NCBI RefSeq assembly: GCF_020532625.1 | Contig: NZ_JAJAUY010000003.1 | Location: 1-64,000, forward strand | Direction of reading: 5' to 3' | Source of the DNA: Streptomyces antimicrobicus | GTDB taxonomy: Bacteria; Actinomycetota; Actinomycetes; Streptomycetales; Streptomycetaceae | DNA length: 64,000 nucleotides | In this document: piece after piece, positions 16,850 through 25,730 of the stretch | Layout: the number at the start of each line of letters is the position of its first letter | Numbering within the stretch: the first letter of the stretch is position 1 | Notes under the pieces: model-generated | What the model was told of the DNA's origin: nothing | What the model saw: the letters and a program-made list of their open reading frames with translations, nothing else | The model's database searches: none | Position numbers and translations under genes: made by a program

Positions 16850-18127
16850 GTGATTGACCTTCGGCTACTCCGTGAAGACCCTGACCGTGTCCGCGCCTCG
16901 CAGCGCGCCCGTGGAGAGGACGTCGGCCTCGTCGACGCCCTGCTCTCCGCCGACGAGCGCCGCAGGTCTTCCGGCATGCGCTTCGACGAACTGCGCAACG
17001 AGCAGAAGAACCTCGGCAAGCTGATCCCCAAGGCCTCCCCCGAGGAGCGTGCCGAGCTGCTGCGCCGCGCCGAGCAGCTCAAGGCCGACGTCAAGGCGGC
17101 CGAGGCCGAGCAGAACGAGGCCGACGAGACGGCCCGCGCCCTGCTGCTCCAGCTCGGCAACATCGTCCACCCCGACGTGCCCGTCGGCGGCGAGGACGAC
17201 TTCGCGGTCCTGGAGACCCACGGCACGATCCGCGACTTCGCCGCCGAGGGCTTCGAGCCCAAGGACCACCTCGAGCTCGGTGAGCTGCTGGGCGCCATCG
17301 ACATGGAGCGCGGCGCCAAGGTGTCGGGCTCGCGGTTCTACTACCTCACCGGCATCGGCGCGCTGCTGGAGCTGGCCCTGGTCAACGCCGCCATCGCGCA
17401 GGCCACCGAGGCGGGCTTCGTCCCGATGCTGACGCCGGCGCTGGTCCGCCCGCGCGCCATGGAGGGCACCGGCTTCCTCGGCCAGGCCGCCGAGAACGTG
17501 TACCACCTGGAGAAGGACGACTTCTACCTGGTCGGCACCTCCGAGGTCCCGCTCGCGGCGTACCACATGGACGAGATCATCGACGCCGAGAAGCTGCCGC
17601 TGCGCTACGCCGGCTTCTCCCCGTGCTTCCGCCGCGAGGCCGGCACGTACGGCAAGGACACCCGCGGCATCTTCCGCGTCCACCAGTTCGACAAGGTCGA
17701 GATGTTCTCGTACGTCGCCCCGGAGGACGCCGAGGCCGAGCACCAGCGCCTGCTGGCCTGGGAGAAGCAGTGGCTGAACTCCCTGGAGCTGCCCTTCCAG
17801 GTGATCGACGTCGCCACCGGTGACCTCGGCGCCTCCGCCTCGCGCAAGTTCGACTGCGAGGCGTGGATCCCCACCCAGGGCAAGTACCGCGAGCTGACCT
17901 CCGCCTCGAACTGCGACGGCTTCCAGGCCCGCCGCCTGTCCGTCCGCGTCCGCGACGGCAAGAAGACCCAGCCGCTGGCCACGCTCAACGGCACCCTGTG
18001 CGCCGTGCCCCGCACCATCGTGGCGCTGCTGGAGAACCACCAGCTGGCCGACGGCTCGGTCCGGGTGCCCGCGGTGCTCCGTCCGTACCTGGGCGGCCGC
18101 GAGGTCCTGGAGCCGATCGCCAAGTGA
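16850..18127 (+). CDS. serS: Seryl-tRNA synthetase
   Basis: A 425-residue class II synthetase that charges tRNA-Ser in the cytoplasm. The N-terminal tRNA-binding coiled coil (about 1-105: [19 protein letters not shown] and the Glu/Lys-rich helices) precedes the catalytic domain. Motif 2 is [26 protein letters not shown] and motif 3 is [20 protein letters not shown]; the serine site [10 protein letters not shown] is also seen. Length is normal. The GTG start has GGAGG six bases upstream, and TAGCCT at 16838-16843 may be its -10 box. Its stop overlaps the start of the next gene by 4 bp. Confidence 0.97.
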   Translation: MIDLRLLREDPDRVRASQRARGEDVGLVDALLSADERRRSSGMRFDELRNEQKNLGKLIPKASPEERAELLRRAEQLKADVKAAEAEQNEADETARALLLQLGNIVHPDVPVGGEDDFAVLETHGTIRDFAAEGFEPKDHLELGELLGAIDMERGAKVSGSRFYYLTGIGALLELALVNAAIAQATEAGFVPMLTPALVRPRAMEGTGFLGQAAENVYHLEKDDFYLVGTSEVPLAAYHMDEIIDAEKLPLRYAGFSPCFRREAGTYGKDTRGIFRVHQFDKVEMFSYVAPEDAEAEHQRLLAWEKQWLNSLELPFQVIDVATGDLGASASRKFDCEAWIPTQGKYRELTSASNCDGFQARRLSVRVRDGKKTQPLATLNGTLCAVPRTIVALLENHQLADGSVRVPAVLRPYLGGREVLEPIAK

Positions 18128-18936
18128 GCCCGGCCCCCTTCCCGTACAAGCTGGTCGCGACCGATCTCGACGGCACCCTGCTGCGGGCCGACGGCACCGT
18201 CTCCGAGCGGACCCGGGAGGCACTCACCGCGGCCACCGCGGCCGGTGCGGTGCACATCATCGTCACCGGCCGCTCGGTGCCGTGGACCCGGGGCGTCCTG
18301 GACGACCTCGGCTACCAGGGACTGGCGGTCTGCGGGCAGGGGGCGCAGCTCTACGACGCGGGTGCGCACAAGCTGCTCACCTCGGTGACGCTGGACCGGC
18401 AGCTCGCCGGTCTGGCGCTGGCCAAGATGGAGGCGGAGGTCGGCCCGCTGGCGCTCGCCGCCAGCCGGGACGGGCTGGACGGCGCGGTGCTGCTCGGTCC
18501 CGGCTACCAGGTCCAGGAGGGGCTGCCGGCGGTCCAGCTCCAGGACACCGCCGAGGTCTGGACGGCGCCGCTGAACAAGCTCTACATCCAGCACCCCGAG
18601 CTCGACGACGACACGCTGGCCAAGGCGGCACGGGAGACCGTGGGCAACCTGGTCGACATCGTGATGGCCGGGCCGGGGATAGTGGAGATCCTGCCGCTCG
18701 GCCTGAGCAAGGCGACCGGGCTGTCACTGGCCGCCCGCCGGCTCAAGGTGAAGGCCGCCGAGACGATCGCCTTCGGTGACATGCCCAACGACATCCCGAT
18801 GTTCGGCTGGGCGGCGCACGGTGTCGCCATGGCCAACGCTCACGCGGACCTGAAGGCGGTGGCGGACGAGGTGACGACCTCGCACGAGGAGGACGGCATC
18901 GCCGTGGTGCTGGAGCGCCTGCTCGGCGCCGCGTAG
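18124..18936 (+). CDS. HAD-superfamily Cof-type phosphatase
   Basis: A 270-residue cytoplasmic phosphatase of HAD subfamily IIB. Motif I is [14 protein letters not shown] (both catalytic Asp), motif II is HIIVTGRS, the Lys of motif III lies in [13 protein letters not shown], and motif IV is [16 protein letters not shown] Cof-type cap lies between. Substrates of this family are usually small sugar or cofactor phosphates; none can be deduced. The GTG overlaps the serS stop (GTGA), so it is cotranslated with serS. A paralogue with the same motifs is at 37674. Confidence 0.9.
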   Translation: MSPAPFPYKLVATDLDGTLLRADGTVSERTREALTAATAAGAVHIIVTGRSVPWTRGVLDDLGYQGLAVCGQGAQLYDAGAHKLLTSVTLDRQLAGLALAKMEAEVGPLALAASRDGLDGAVLLGPGYQVQEGLPAVQLQDTAEVWTAPLNKLYIQHPELDDDTLAKAARETVGNLVDIVMAGPGIVEILPLGLSKATGLSLAARRLKVKAAETIAFGDMPNDIPMFGWAAHGVAMANAHADLKAVADEVTTSHEEDGIAVVLERLLGAA

Positions 18937-18950
18937 CGCGCTTGAAGGGA

Positions 18951-19002
18951 GGTCCGGGACAGCCCGCGCCGTCAGGCGCGCTCGAAGCGGCTGTCCCGGA
19001 CC
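18951..19002 (+). terminator. Rho-independent terminator of serS operon
   Basis: A 14-bp inverted repeat (arms 18951-18964 GGTCCGGGACAGCC and 18989-19002) with an internal smaller hairpin CGCGCC-N5-GGCGCG is followed directly by TTTTGTTG. This is one of the few hairpins here with a real T-tract. It lies between the convergent genes ending at 18936 and 19070. Confidence 0.85.
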
Positions 19003-19069
19003 TTTTGTTGCTCCCCGCGAGATCCACTGTGCCTCCGCGACCGGTTGCGTACCAGCGAATTTCGGCGCA

Positions 19070-19603
19070 TCAGCCGTGAATCAGACGGCGCCGCGCGCAG
19101 TCGGCGGTCACGATCGCCAGGAGCGGGCCCCACAGCAGCAGCGGGGCGTAGGAGAGGGTGAAGAGCCAGTAGCCGAAACCCTCGCTCGGCGAGTCGGGAT
19201 CGGCCGCCATGACGTCGTTCCAGTTGAGGGCGCCGAGCGCGGTGATCCCGATGAGCGCCACGGCGCCCAGGGCCGCGGGCACGAGCGCGACCGGCGGCGG
19301 TATCCGGCGTCCGCCGAGCCAGGGCACCCAGTGCGGCACGATCTCCCCCCAGCGTTGCACGAGGCCGAGGGCCAGCAGGCCCAGGCACTCCTGGAAAACG
19401 CTGAGCGCGAGCAGGTACAGGGAGCCCCAGCCGGGATAGTGCGTGTGGTGCAGCTCGCTGCCCGGACCCCAGCCGACCGGAATGCCGACGGCTATCAGCA
19501 GCCGCCACAGGCAGCTGGGCAGGACGGTCAGGGACGCGGCCTTGGCCGTCAGGCGCATGCCGCGGGAAACGCCCGTGGCGGGAGTGGTGTCGAGCAGGGT
19601 CAT
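19070..19603 (-). CDS. Hypothetical integral membrane protein
   Basis: A 177-residue protein with about four hydrophobic segments (AASLTVLPSCLWRLLIAVGIPVG, LYLLALSVFQECLGLLALGLV, VALVPAALGAVALIGITALG, LFTLSYAPLLLWGPLLAIVTADC) and the loop WNDVMAADPDSPSEGFGYW. I do not recognise the family; similar proteins sit beside two-component systems in Streptomyces. The ATG at 19603 has GAGGAG about 6 bases upstream. It is divergent from the sensor kinase at 19754, with palindromes in the shared promoter region, and may be a target of that system (inference). Confidence 0.75.
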   Translation of the reverse strand: MTLLDTTPATGVSRGMRLTAKAASLTVLPSCLWRLLIAVGIPVGWGPGSELHHTHYPGWGSLYLLALSVFQECLGLLALGLVQRWGEIVPHWVPWLGGRRIPPPVALVPAALGAVALIGITALGALNWNDVMAADPDSPSEGFGYWLFTLSYAPLLLWGPLLAIVTADCARRRLIHG

Positions 19604-19646
19604 CGCCGGCTCCTCGGTGCGGGTGCGGTCGTCGGCCTCCAGCCTC

Positions 19647-19753
19647 GGGCGGGCACCCGCCCGCAACCATCGGCCGATCAGGAGGTCCGTACCGGGCCGG
19701 CTCTGCCGATCGGCAGATGGTCCCCGCCTCCGGCGCGCTCGTAGGGTCAGGAC
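19647..19753. promoter_or_regulatory. Divergent promoter region with palindromes and leaderless -10
   Basis: Between the membrane-protein gene and the sensor kinase lie CGGGCGGG-C-ACCCGCCCG-type symmetry near 19647-19663, the perfect 10-mer ATCGGCCGAT at 19668-19677 and the perfect 14-mer CTGCCGATCGGCAG at 19703-19716. TAGGGT at 19742-19747 sits 6 bases before the kinase ATG and marks a probable leaderless promoter. The shared CCGAT/ATCGG core suggests an operator, possibly for the adjacent response regulator. Confidence 0.45.
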
Positions 19754-20752
19754 ATGACCTCGATTCCGCGGACCGCGTGCGCCCCGGCGCTGGCCGTGGG
19801 CGCCGTACTGCTGCTGGTCGGTTCCACCCTGGGGCTGCCGGCGCCGTGGACCCTGCTCGGCGTGCTCGCGCTGCTGCCGCTGATCGCGGTCGTGGCCCGG
19901 TGGGCCCCCGCGCCCTGGGCGTGGGCGGCGGGCGGGCTCGCGGGTGCGGCCGTCGCGTACTGGCCGGTGTCCCTCCTGCGCGGGGCCGGGTCCTCGTCCC
20001 TGCTGGAGGTGGTGGGCGCGGGGCTGTTCTGGGCGCTGGCCGCGGGCGGGGCCGCCGGCGCCGGCTGGTTCCTGCGACGGCAGGCGGACCTGCGCGTGCG
20101 CGCCGTCCGGGACGCGCGCCGGGAACAGCAGCTGGAACTGGCCCGGGACCTGCACGACTTCGTGGCACACGACGTGAGCGCGATCGTGGTGCAGGCGCAG
20201 GCGGCCCGGTTCGTCGCGGACGGCGACCCGCAGCAGGCCGTCCGGGCGCTGGAGCGGATCGAGGCGGCCGGGCTGAGCGCGCTGGCCTCCATGGACCGGA
20301 CGGTGCACGCGCTGCGGGCGGCCGGCGGCGGTCCGACGTCGCCGACGCCGGGGCTGGAGGCGTTGCCGGAGCTGGTCGAGCGGTTCGAGGCCGGGGAACT
20401 GGAGGCCGACGCGGAGGCGATGGCCGGGCTGTCGCGTGAGGCCGGCACCACGGCGTACCGGGTGGCGGTGGAGGCCCTGACGAACGTACGCCGCCACGCG
20501 CACGGCGCGGCCCGGGTCAGGGTCGTGGTGCGCCGGACGGCGGGCGGAACGGAGCTGAGCGTGGTCAACGACGCGCCCCCGCGCGGACCGCGCCGCGGTC
20601 CGCTGCGCCGCCGGGTCTCCGGCGGAACGGGGCTGGCGGGGCTGCGCGCACGGGTGGAGGCGGCCGGCGGGGTTCTGAGCGCGGGGCCCCGTGAGGTGGG
20701 CGGCTGGCAGGTGTCGGCCGTTTTCCCGCACGGCGGACCGTGCCGGACGTGA
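19754..20752 (+). CDS. Two-component sensor histidine kinase (HisKA_3, NarL-partner type)
   Basis: A 332-residue membrane kinase. Four to five hydrophobic segments fill residues 10-110, then comes a HisKA_3 dimerisation domain with the phospho-acceptor box LARDLHDFVAHDVSAIVVQAQ (His near 136) and an HATPase_c domain with YRVAVEALTNVRRHAHG and GTGLAGLRARVEAAGG. The D-box is unusual: VVNDAPP followed by an Arg-rich insert rather than the usual D-N-G. The kinase should phosphorylate the response regulator encoded 10 bp downstream. The signal is unknown. A TAGGGT box implies a leaderless mRNA. Confidence 0.88.
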   Translation: MTSIPRTACAPALAVGAVLLLVGSTLGLPAPWTLLGVLALLPLIAVVARWAPAPWAWAAGGLAGAAVAYWPVSLLRGAGSSSLLEVVGAGLFWALAAGGAAGAGWFLRRQADLRVRAVRDARREQQLELARDLHDFVAHDVSAIVVQAQAARFVADGDPQQAVRALERIEAAGLSALASMDRTVHALRAAGGGPTSPTPGLEALPELVERFEAGELEADAEAMAGLSREAGTTAYRVAVEALTNVRRHAHGAARVRVVVRRTAGGTELSVVNDAPPRGPRRGPLRRRVSGGTGLAGLRARVEAAGGVLSAGPREVGGWQVSAVFPHGGPCRT

Positions 20753-20762
20753 TCATGGCCGG

Positions 20763-21434
20763 GTGACCATACGCATCCTGATAGCCGACGACCAGGCCGA
20801 CATCCGCAGCGGCTTCCGGCTGATCCTCGACTCCCAACCGGACATGACCGTCGTGGGGGAGGCGGCCGACGGGCAGAGCGCGTTGGCGCTGGCCCGCGAA
20901 CTGCGGCCGGACGTGGTCCTGGCGGACATCCGCATGCCCCGGCTGGACGGCCTGGAGCTGACCCGGCAGTTGGCCGGGCAGACCCGTGTGGTCGTGGTGA
21001 CCACCTTCGACCTGGACGAGTACGTGCAGACGGCGCTGGTCAACGGGGCCTGCGGGTTCCTGCTCAAGCGGTCGGGGCCTGCGTTGCTGATCGAGGGCGT
21101 CCGTGCCGCCGTACAGGGGGACACGCTGATCAGCCCACAGATCACGGTCCGGCTGCTCAGCCGGCTGACCGGGCAGCCGGCGCGGGGTGGGGACTCCCGG
21201 ATGCCCGCCGGACCCCCACCTTCTGCGCACCCGCTGACGGAGCGGGAGGTCGAGATCGTCCGGCTGGTGGCGCGGGGGCTGACCAATGCCGAGATCGGCG
21301 CGGAGCTGTTCATCAGCGCCGGCACGGCCAAGACCCACATCGCCAATGTCCAGGCCAAGCTGGGCGTCCGCAACCGGGTGGGCATCGCCGCGTGGGCGTG
21401 GGCGCAGGGGGTGGCTCGGGCGGAGGACGCCTAG
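20763..21434 (+). CDS. NarL/LuxR-family response regulator
   Basis: A 223-residue DNA-binding regulator. The receiver domain starts IRILIADDQADIRSGFRLIL, with phospho-acceptor Asp in VVLADIRMPRLDGLEL and the conserved Thr and Lys in VTTFDLDEYV and FLLKRSG. After a linker the LuxR HTH (LTEREVEIVRLVARGLTNAEIGAELFISAGTAK) is near residues 158-200. It partners with the preceding kinase. The GTG at 20763 gives the standard N-terminus. Its TAG stop abuts the stop of the convergent rhomboid-like gene with no base between. Confidence 0.92.
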   Translation: MTIRILIADDQADIRSGFRLILDSQPDMTVVGEAADGQSALALARELRPDVVLADIRMPRLDGLELTRQLAGQTRVVVVTTFDLDEYVQTALVNGACGFLLKRSGPALLIEGVRAAVQGDTLISPQITVRLLSRLTGQPARGGDSRMPAGPPPSAHPLTEREVEIVRLVARGLTNAEIGAELFISAGTAKTHIANVQAKLGVRNRVGIAAWAWAQGVARAEDA

Positions 21435-22073
21435 CTATGTTTCACGTGAAACGGGGTGGCGAGTGAGCGGCCAGGCGAGCAGGCCGACGGCCAGCGAGAT
21501 GGCGTGGCCGAGGTCGGTGAAGGTGGCTCCGGTGAGCAGCGGGATGCCGAAGAAGGCGACGGCCCCGGCGAGGTAGAGCCAGCGCCACGGGCCGGGGAGC
21601 CGATAGGTCAGGACGCCGATGGAGGCGGCGAGGCCGTAGCTCACGCCGATGTCGACCACATGGACCATGCTGCGCGGCGCCCGGTGGTCCTGGATGGCCA
21701 TCAGGACGACCCGCTGGCTGATCAGGGTGGCGGTGACATGGGCGGTGGCGACGATCACCAGCCAGCGCAGGGTGCCCAGCCAGCGCTCGACGGGGGCGTG
21801 GAAGGCCTCGAAGAGCACCGCGTACAGCGGGAGCGAGGCCGGGTTCTCGATCCAGAAGGCGCTGCTCAGCAGGGCCCGGACCGGATGGTGGTTCAGTTCG
21901 TGGATGTTGCTGCTGTTGCGGTGCAGCAGCACGTGCTCGACACGGTCGGGGGCGATGACGACGACCAGGCTGGTGACCGCGATGATCAGCAGCCATATGT
22001 GCGTACCCGACGAGGACCGGATCCACGACCGCAGCGGCCGTGACGGCTCCGGCTCGGTGTGTGGCGCCAGCAT
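21435..22073 (-). CDS. Rhomboid-like integral membrane protein
   Basis: A 212-residue protein with about six membrane helices (TNH-type loop HRNSSNIHELNHHPVRALLSSAFW, VATAHVTATLISQ, VDIGVSYGLAASIGVLTY, DLGHAISLAVGLLAWPL). The pattern of a Ser in GVSYG and a late His in DLGHAISL is what a rhomboid catalytic dyad would look like, so intramembrane proteolysis is possible, but the usual GxSG is altered to V-S-Y-G. No substrate is apparent. The last codons (V-S-R-E-T-stop) are formed by a parS site. The GAGCATG context of the start has no strong ribosome-binding site. Confidence 0.75.
   Translation of the reverse strand: MLAPHTEPEPSRPLRSWIRSSSGTHIWLLIIAVTSLVVVIAPDRVEHVLLHRNSSNIHELNHHPVRALLSSAFWIENPASLPLYAVLFEAFHAPVERWLGTLRWLVIVATAHVTATLISQRVVLMAIQDHRAPRSMVHVVDIGVSYGLAASIGVLTYRLPGPWRWLYLAGAVAFFGIPLLTGATFTDLGHAISLAVGLLAWPLTRHPVSRET
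21439..21452. other. parS: parS (ParB-binding) site at 3' end of rhomboid-like gene
   Basis: An exact GTTTCACGTGAAAC palindrome lies 2 bases inside the end of the rhomboid-like coding sequence, at the junction of two convergent genes. It encodes V-S-R-E-T just before the stop codon. Confidence 0.93.
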
Positions 22074-22097
22074 GCTCCGATCATCACCGTGACAAGG

Positions 22098-22131
22098 CTG
22101 CCCCGCCCGGCCGGTGGGCCGGGCGGGGCAG
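22098..22131. terminator. Hairpin terminator of the ABC operon
   Basis: A perfect 15-bp inverted repeat (arms 22098-22112 CTGCCCCGCCCGGCC and 22117-22131, loop GGTG) lies just downstream of the last ABC permease gene and upstream of the rhomboid-like gene on the minus strand. Confidence 0.8.
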
Positions 22132-22150
22132 GCGGGTCACTGCCCGCAGG

Positions 22151-22870
22151 TCACTCCTCACCAGCCAGGGTGAGGCGGCGCAGTCGCTGGCCGGCGTAGG
22201 CGGTGGCGCCCACGGTGACGAGGGCGAGCAGGACCACCGCGGTCGGCATGCCGACGGCGGAGTCGACGTAACCCTCGCCGGCGACCTTCTCGGCCAGGGT
22301 CAGCGACCACTGCTGGACGCTGAGGGTCTTGGCGCCGTCGACCAGGCTGCCGAAGAGCGACTCCCAGATCAGGGCGTACACCAGGCCGAAGACGACGGCG
22401 TGCCGGCTGACGGTGCCGAGCAGCAGGAAGAGGGCGCTGTAGGCGACGGAGGCGACGAGCGCGGCGATCATGTAGGCGATCGCGATGCTCTGGCCGTTGC
22501 CGTTGAGGATGAAGCCGGCGACGAGGGTGGGGATCGCCGAGAACGCCATGGTGATCGCGATGGCGACGATCAGCTTGGTCATGATGATCGTGGGCCGCTT
22601 CACCGGCTTGGCGAGCAGGTAGACGATCGAGCCGTCGTCGATCTCCGGTCCGATGGCTCCCGTACCGGCGATGACACCGATCAGCGGGACCATCGTGGCC
22701 AGGGCGAATCCGCCGAGCAGCTCGGCGGCGACCTTGTCGTCGACCCCGGTGAGCAGACGTACGGCCAGCGAGATGGCGATCAGCAGGGCCGGGAGCGCGA
22801 AGAGGATCAGCGCGCGGCGGCGGCCGAGCAGGGCCCGGTAGGTGAGCCGGGCGACGGTGGGGTTGTACAT
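22151..22870 (-). CDS. ABC transporter permease (ABC-2 type)
   Basis: A 239-residue membrane protein, last gene of a four-gene operon. It starts MYNPTVARLTYRALLGRRRALILFALPALL and has six hydrophobic segments, with the ABC-2-type loop LLAKPVKRPTIIMTKL. It should pair with the ATPase encoded 15 bp upstream. The ATG at 22870 has AAGGAG upstream. The substrate is unknown; this architecture is usual for export or for membrane-stress transporters in Streptomyces. Confidence 0.87.
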   Translation of the reverse strand: MYNPTVARLTYRALLGRRRALILFALPALLIAISLAVRLLTGVDDKVAAELLGGFALATMVPLIGVIAGTGAIGPEIDDGSIVYLLAKPVKRPTIIMTKLIVAIAITMAFSAIPTLVAGFILNGNGQSIAIAYMIAALVASVAYSALFLLLGTVSRHAVVFGLVYALIWESLFGSLVDGAKTLSVQQWSLTLAEKVAGEGYVDSAVGMPTAVVLLALVTVGATAYAGQRLRRLTLAGEE

Positions 22871-22885
22871 GGGTGCCAGCTCCTT

Positions 22886-23797
22886 TCAGGCCGTGACGAG
22901 GTAGGAGAAGACGGATTCGAGGGACTCGTCCGAGGGGGAGACGGTCAGCAGCCGGATCCCGTTGGCCTGGGCGACCACGGGCAGCAGCTGGGTGAACCGT
23001 CCGAAGTCGACCGCCTGGATGCGCAGCGCCCCTTCCTTCAGGTCGACCTCGATGCCGGCCGTGGAGGGGTCGGCGATGAGGGCCGCGGCGAGCGCCCGGT
23101 CGTCGGAGGAGCGGACCAGGTAGCGGTGCGGGCGGTCCGTCATCAGGCGGCGGATCTTGCGGAAGTCGCCCGAGGCGGCGTGCCGGCCGGCGACGATCAC
23201 CTCGATGTGGGAGGCGAGCTGCTCGACCTCCTCCAGGATGTGGGAGGAGAACAGCACGGTGCGGCCGTCGGCGCCCATGCGCCGCAGCAGGTCCATCAGC
23301 TGCATGCGCTGGCGCGGGTCCATGCCGTTGAACGGCTCGTCGAGCAGCAGCACCGAGGGGTCGTGGACGAGGGCGGAGGCCATCTTCACGCGCTGGCGCA
23401 TGCCCTTGGAGTACGTGGCGATCTTGCGGTCCTGGGCGTACTCCATCTCGACGGTGGCCAGCGCCCGCTGGGCGGCGGCGTCGTCGAGTCCGTGCAGCTC
23501 GGCGTTGGCGACGACGAACTCCCGGCCGGTCAGGAAGTCGTACATGGCCTCCCGCTCGGGCACCACGCCGATGTGCCGGTAGACGGACTCGTTGCGCCAG
23601 ATCGGCGCGCCGTCGAGGGTGACGGTGCCGGTGGAGGGGGCGAGGAAGCCGCCCATCATGTTGATGAGGGTGGACTTGCCCGCGCCGTTGGGGCCCAGCA
23701 GTCCGGTCACGCCGGGGCCGATGCGCATGGTGACGTCGTTGACGGCAACGACGTTCCCGAACCAGCGGGAGGTGTGGTCGATGTCGATGACGGTCAC
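22886..23797 (-). CDS. ABC transporter ATP-binding protein
   Basis: A 303-residue ATPase. It has Walker A GLLGPNGAGKSTLINMMGG, the signature TYSKGMRQRVKMASALVHDP, Walker B SVLLLDEPFNGMD and the switch His in FSSHILEEVEQLASH. The C-terminal 90 residues form the extension common in this subfamily. It should work with the permeases at 22151 and 23794. The GTG at 23797 overlaps the upstream permease stop by 4 bp (GTGA). An open frame extends 63 codons upstream but lies inside the preceding gene. Confidence 0.92.
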   Translation of the reverse strand: MTVIDIDHTSRWFGNVVAVNDVTMRIGPGVTGLLGPNGAGKSTLINMMGGFLAPSTGTVTLDGAPIWRNESVYRHIGVVPEREAMYDFLTGREFVVANAELHGLDDAAAQRALATVEMEYAQDRKIATYSKGMRQRVKMASALVHDPSVLLLDEPFNGMDPRQRMQLMDLLRRMGADGRTVLFSSHILEEVEQLASHIEVIVAGRHAASGDFRKIRRLMTDRPHRYLVRSSDDRALAAALIADPSTAGIEVDLKEGALRIQAVDFGRFTQLLPVVAQANGIRLLTVSPSDESLESVFSYLVTA

Positions 23798-24681
23798 AGC
23801 CCGGCCTTCCGGTAGCGGGCCATCAGCGCGGCGTAGGAGCCCGCGATGAGGGCGAGGACGACCAGCAGGTAGACGACGCCGACGCCCGCGGAGACGCCTT
23901 CGCCACCGGGGAAGGCGGTGGTGGCGCCGAGGAAGGCGGTCTGCACGCCGTCGATCAGCGTGATCGGGGAGAACAGGCCCAGCCATTCGATCGCGCCCGC
24001 CTTGCCGGTGCCGTAGGCGACGGCCTGGACCGTGGAGACGGCGCCGTAGGGGATCAGCAGCATGGCGATCACGGCGGCGACACCGAAGCCGCGGCGCGGG
24101 GTGAGGGCGGCCATCACCAGGCCGAGGCCGGCGAAGAGCAGTGAGAGAAGCAGTACGGACACGATTCCCTGTCCGAATCCCTTGGTCTGGTCACCGAAGT
24201 CGAACTTGGCCAGCAGCGAGCCGATGTACATGATCAGCAGCGGTGTGGCGGTGAGGACGAACAGGGCCGAGGCCATCGCCGCGTACTTGGCGACCACGTA
24301 GTCCACCCGCTCGATGGGCCGTGAGAAGTACAGCGGCACCGTCTTGAAGCGCAGGTCCCGGGAGACCGTCTGGGGCGCCTGGGACGCGAGGTAGAGGCCG
24401 ATGATCACCTGGGTGGTCAGGGCGTACGTCGTGTACTTGATCGGCAGTTCGGTGGAGCCGGGGACCGCGATGGCCACCGCCACGATGATCAGCGCGGGTA
24501 CGCACATCACCGCGAAGAGGATCATCGGCAGCACCTTGGACTTGGCCGACCGGCCCAGCCCGTAGGCGCCGCGCAGGGACTGCGAGTAGAGCGACTTCCG
24601 GGCGTAGGCGCGGCCGAGGCGGGCGCCCTCGTAGGACCGGTAGCCGATGTTGTGGATCTGGGTGGACGTCTCAGGCGCCAT
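23794..24681 (-). CDS. ABC transporter permease (ABC-2 type)
   Basis: A 295-residue membrane protein with six helices and the typical N-terminus IHNIGYRSYEGARLGRAYARKSL, which precedes the first helix in this family, and the loop DLRFKTVPLYFSRPIERVDYVVAKY. It lies between two ATPase genes, overlapping the upstream one by 11 bp and the downstream one by 4 bp. It therefore belongs to a tightly coupled ATPase-permease-ATPase-permease unit. The substrate is unknown. Confidence 0.88.
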   Translation of the reverse strand: MAPETSTQIHNIGYRSYEGARLGRAYARKSLYSQSLRGAYGLGRSAKSKVLPMILFAVMCVPALIIVAVAIAVPGSTELPIKYTTYALTTQVIIGLYLASQAPQTVSRDLRFKTVPLYFSRPIERVDYVVAKYAAMASALFVLTATPLLIMYIGSLLAKFDFGDQTKGFGQGIVSVLLLSLLFAGLGLVMAALTPRRGFGVAAVIAMLLIPYGAVSTVQAVAYGTGKAGAIEWLGLFSPITLIDGVQTAFLGATTAFPGGEGVSAGVGVVYLLVVLALIAGSYAALMARYRKAGL

Positions 24682-25717
24682 CGGTACCGGCTCCCTTCTG
24701 TACGTAGTGCGGCTGCGCGGACTGCTGCGGGGTGGTCTGCCACGCGGCGGCGTCCTGCTGCTGCGCGAGGCGGCCGCGGTCGTGGTCGCGGAAGACCTCC
24801 GCGATGTGGTGGCGGCGCTGCTCCATGCGGACCAGGCCGAGGCCCAACTGCGCGACGGTGTCGCGGACGGTGTCGTACGTCGCCTCGCCGGTGGCCTCGA
24901 CGAGCAGGATGTGGCCCGCGCCGGGCAGGCCCTGCTCGTCGCTGTCGTGGAGGGTGACGCCCGCGAGGGCCAGCGCCCGGCGCAGGGCCGCGGTGCCGTC
25001 CGGGTGGGTGTCGGAGTCGGTGACCTCGACCGCCAAGGTGGTGGTGGTCTGCGTGAAGTCGCTGGTGGAGCTGGAGCGCAGCAGCTTGCCGCCGTCGACG
25101 ACGACCACGTGGTCGCAGGTCCGCTCCAGCTCGCCGAGCAGGTGGGAGGTGACCAGGACCGAGATGCCGAAGTCGGTCCAGACCCGGCGGATCAGCCCGA
25201 GCATCTCGTCGCGGCCGACCGGGTCCAGGCCGTTGGTGGGCTCGTCCAGCAGGACCAGCTGGGGGTCGTGGACGAGGGCCTGGGCGAGCTTGACCCGCTG
25301 CTTCATGCCGGTCGAGTAGCCGCCGATGGGGCGGTAGCGCTCCTCGTAGAGGCCGACGTGGCGCAGCGTGTCGGCGGTCCGCTCGCGGGCCGCCTCGGGC
25401 GGCAGCCCCGACATGCGGGCCATGTGCACGACGAACTCGGTGGCCGAGACGTCGGGCGGCAGGCAGTCGTGCTCGGGCATGTACCCGACGCGCTCGCGGA
25501 TGGCGCTGCCGTGGGTGGCGACGTCGAGTCCGAGTACGGCGGCACGGCCCTCGGTGGCGGGGGACAGTCCGAGCAGAATCTTGATCAGCGTGGACTTGCC
25601 GGCTCCGTTGGCGCCCACCAGGCCGGTCACACCAGGCCCGATGTCCAGGGAGAGCCGGTCGAGGGCGGTCACTCGGGGGTACCGCTTGCTCAGGCTTTCG
25701 GTCGCGATGACAGTCAC
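24671..25717 (-). CDS. ABC transporter ATP-binding protein, first gene of the operon
   Basis: A 348-residue ATPase. Walker A is GLVGANGAGKSTLIKILLG, the signature YSTGMKQRVKLAQALVHDP, Walker B LVLLDEPTNGLDP and the switch His in TSHLLGELERTCDH. A C-terminal tail rich in Gln and His follows the regulatory extension. The GTG at 25717 is preceded by TACCGT 7 bases upstream, which implies a leaderless operon mRNA. The operon encodes two ATPase/permease pairs, possibly one heteromeric transporter. Confidence 0.92.
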   Translation of the reverse strand: MTVIATESLSKRYPRVTALDRLSLDIGPGVTGLVGANGAGKSTLIKILLGLSPATEGRAAVLGLDVATHGSAIRERVGYMPEHDCLPPDVSATEFVVHMARMSGLPPEAARERTADTLRHVGLYEERYRPIGGYSTGMKQRVKLAQALVHDPQLVLLDEPTNGLDPVGRDEMLGLIRRVWTDFGISVLVTSHLLGELERTCDHVVVVDGGKLLRSSSTSDFTQTTTTLAVEVTDSDTHPDGTAALRRALALAGVTLHDSDEQGLPGAGHILLVEATGEATYDTVRDTVAQLGLGLVRMEQRRHHIAEVFRDHDRGRLAQQQDAAAWQTTPQQSAQPHYVQKGAGTDGA

Positions 25718-25724
25718 GTCTTCG

Positions 25725-25730
25725 ACGGTA
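25725..25730 (-). promoter_or_regulatory. -10 box of the ABC operon, probable leaderless promoter
   Basis: On the minus strand TACCGT ends 7 bases before the GTG start at 25717, placing the transcription start at or next to the start codon. Confidence 0.45.

Noticed and set aside
22040-23815. A 591-codon plus-strand frame opposite the ABC permease and ATPase genes
   Set aside because: Asp/Gly/Val-rich shadow without motifs; the opposite strand carries clear ABC signatures.
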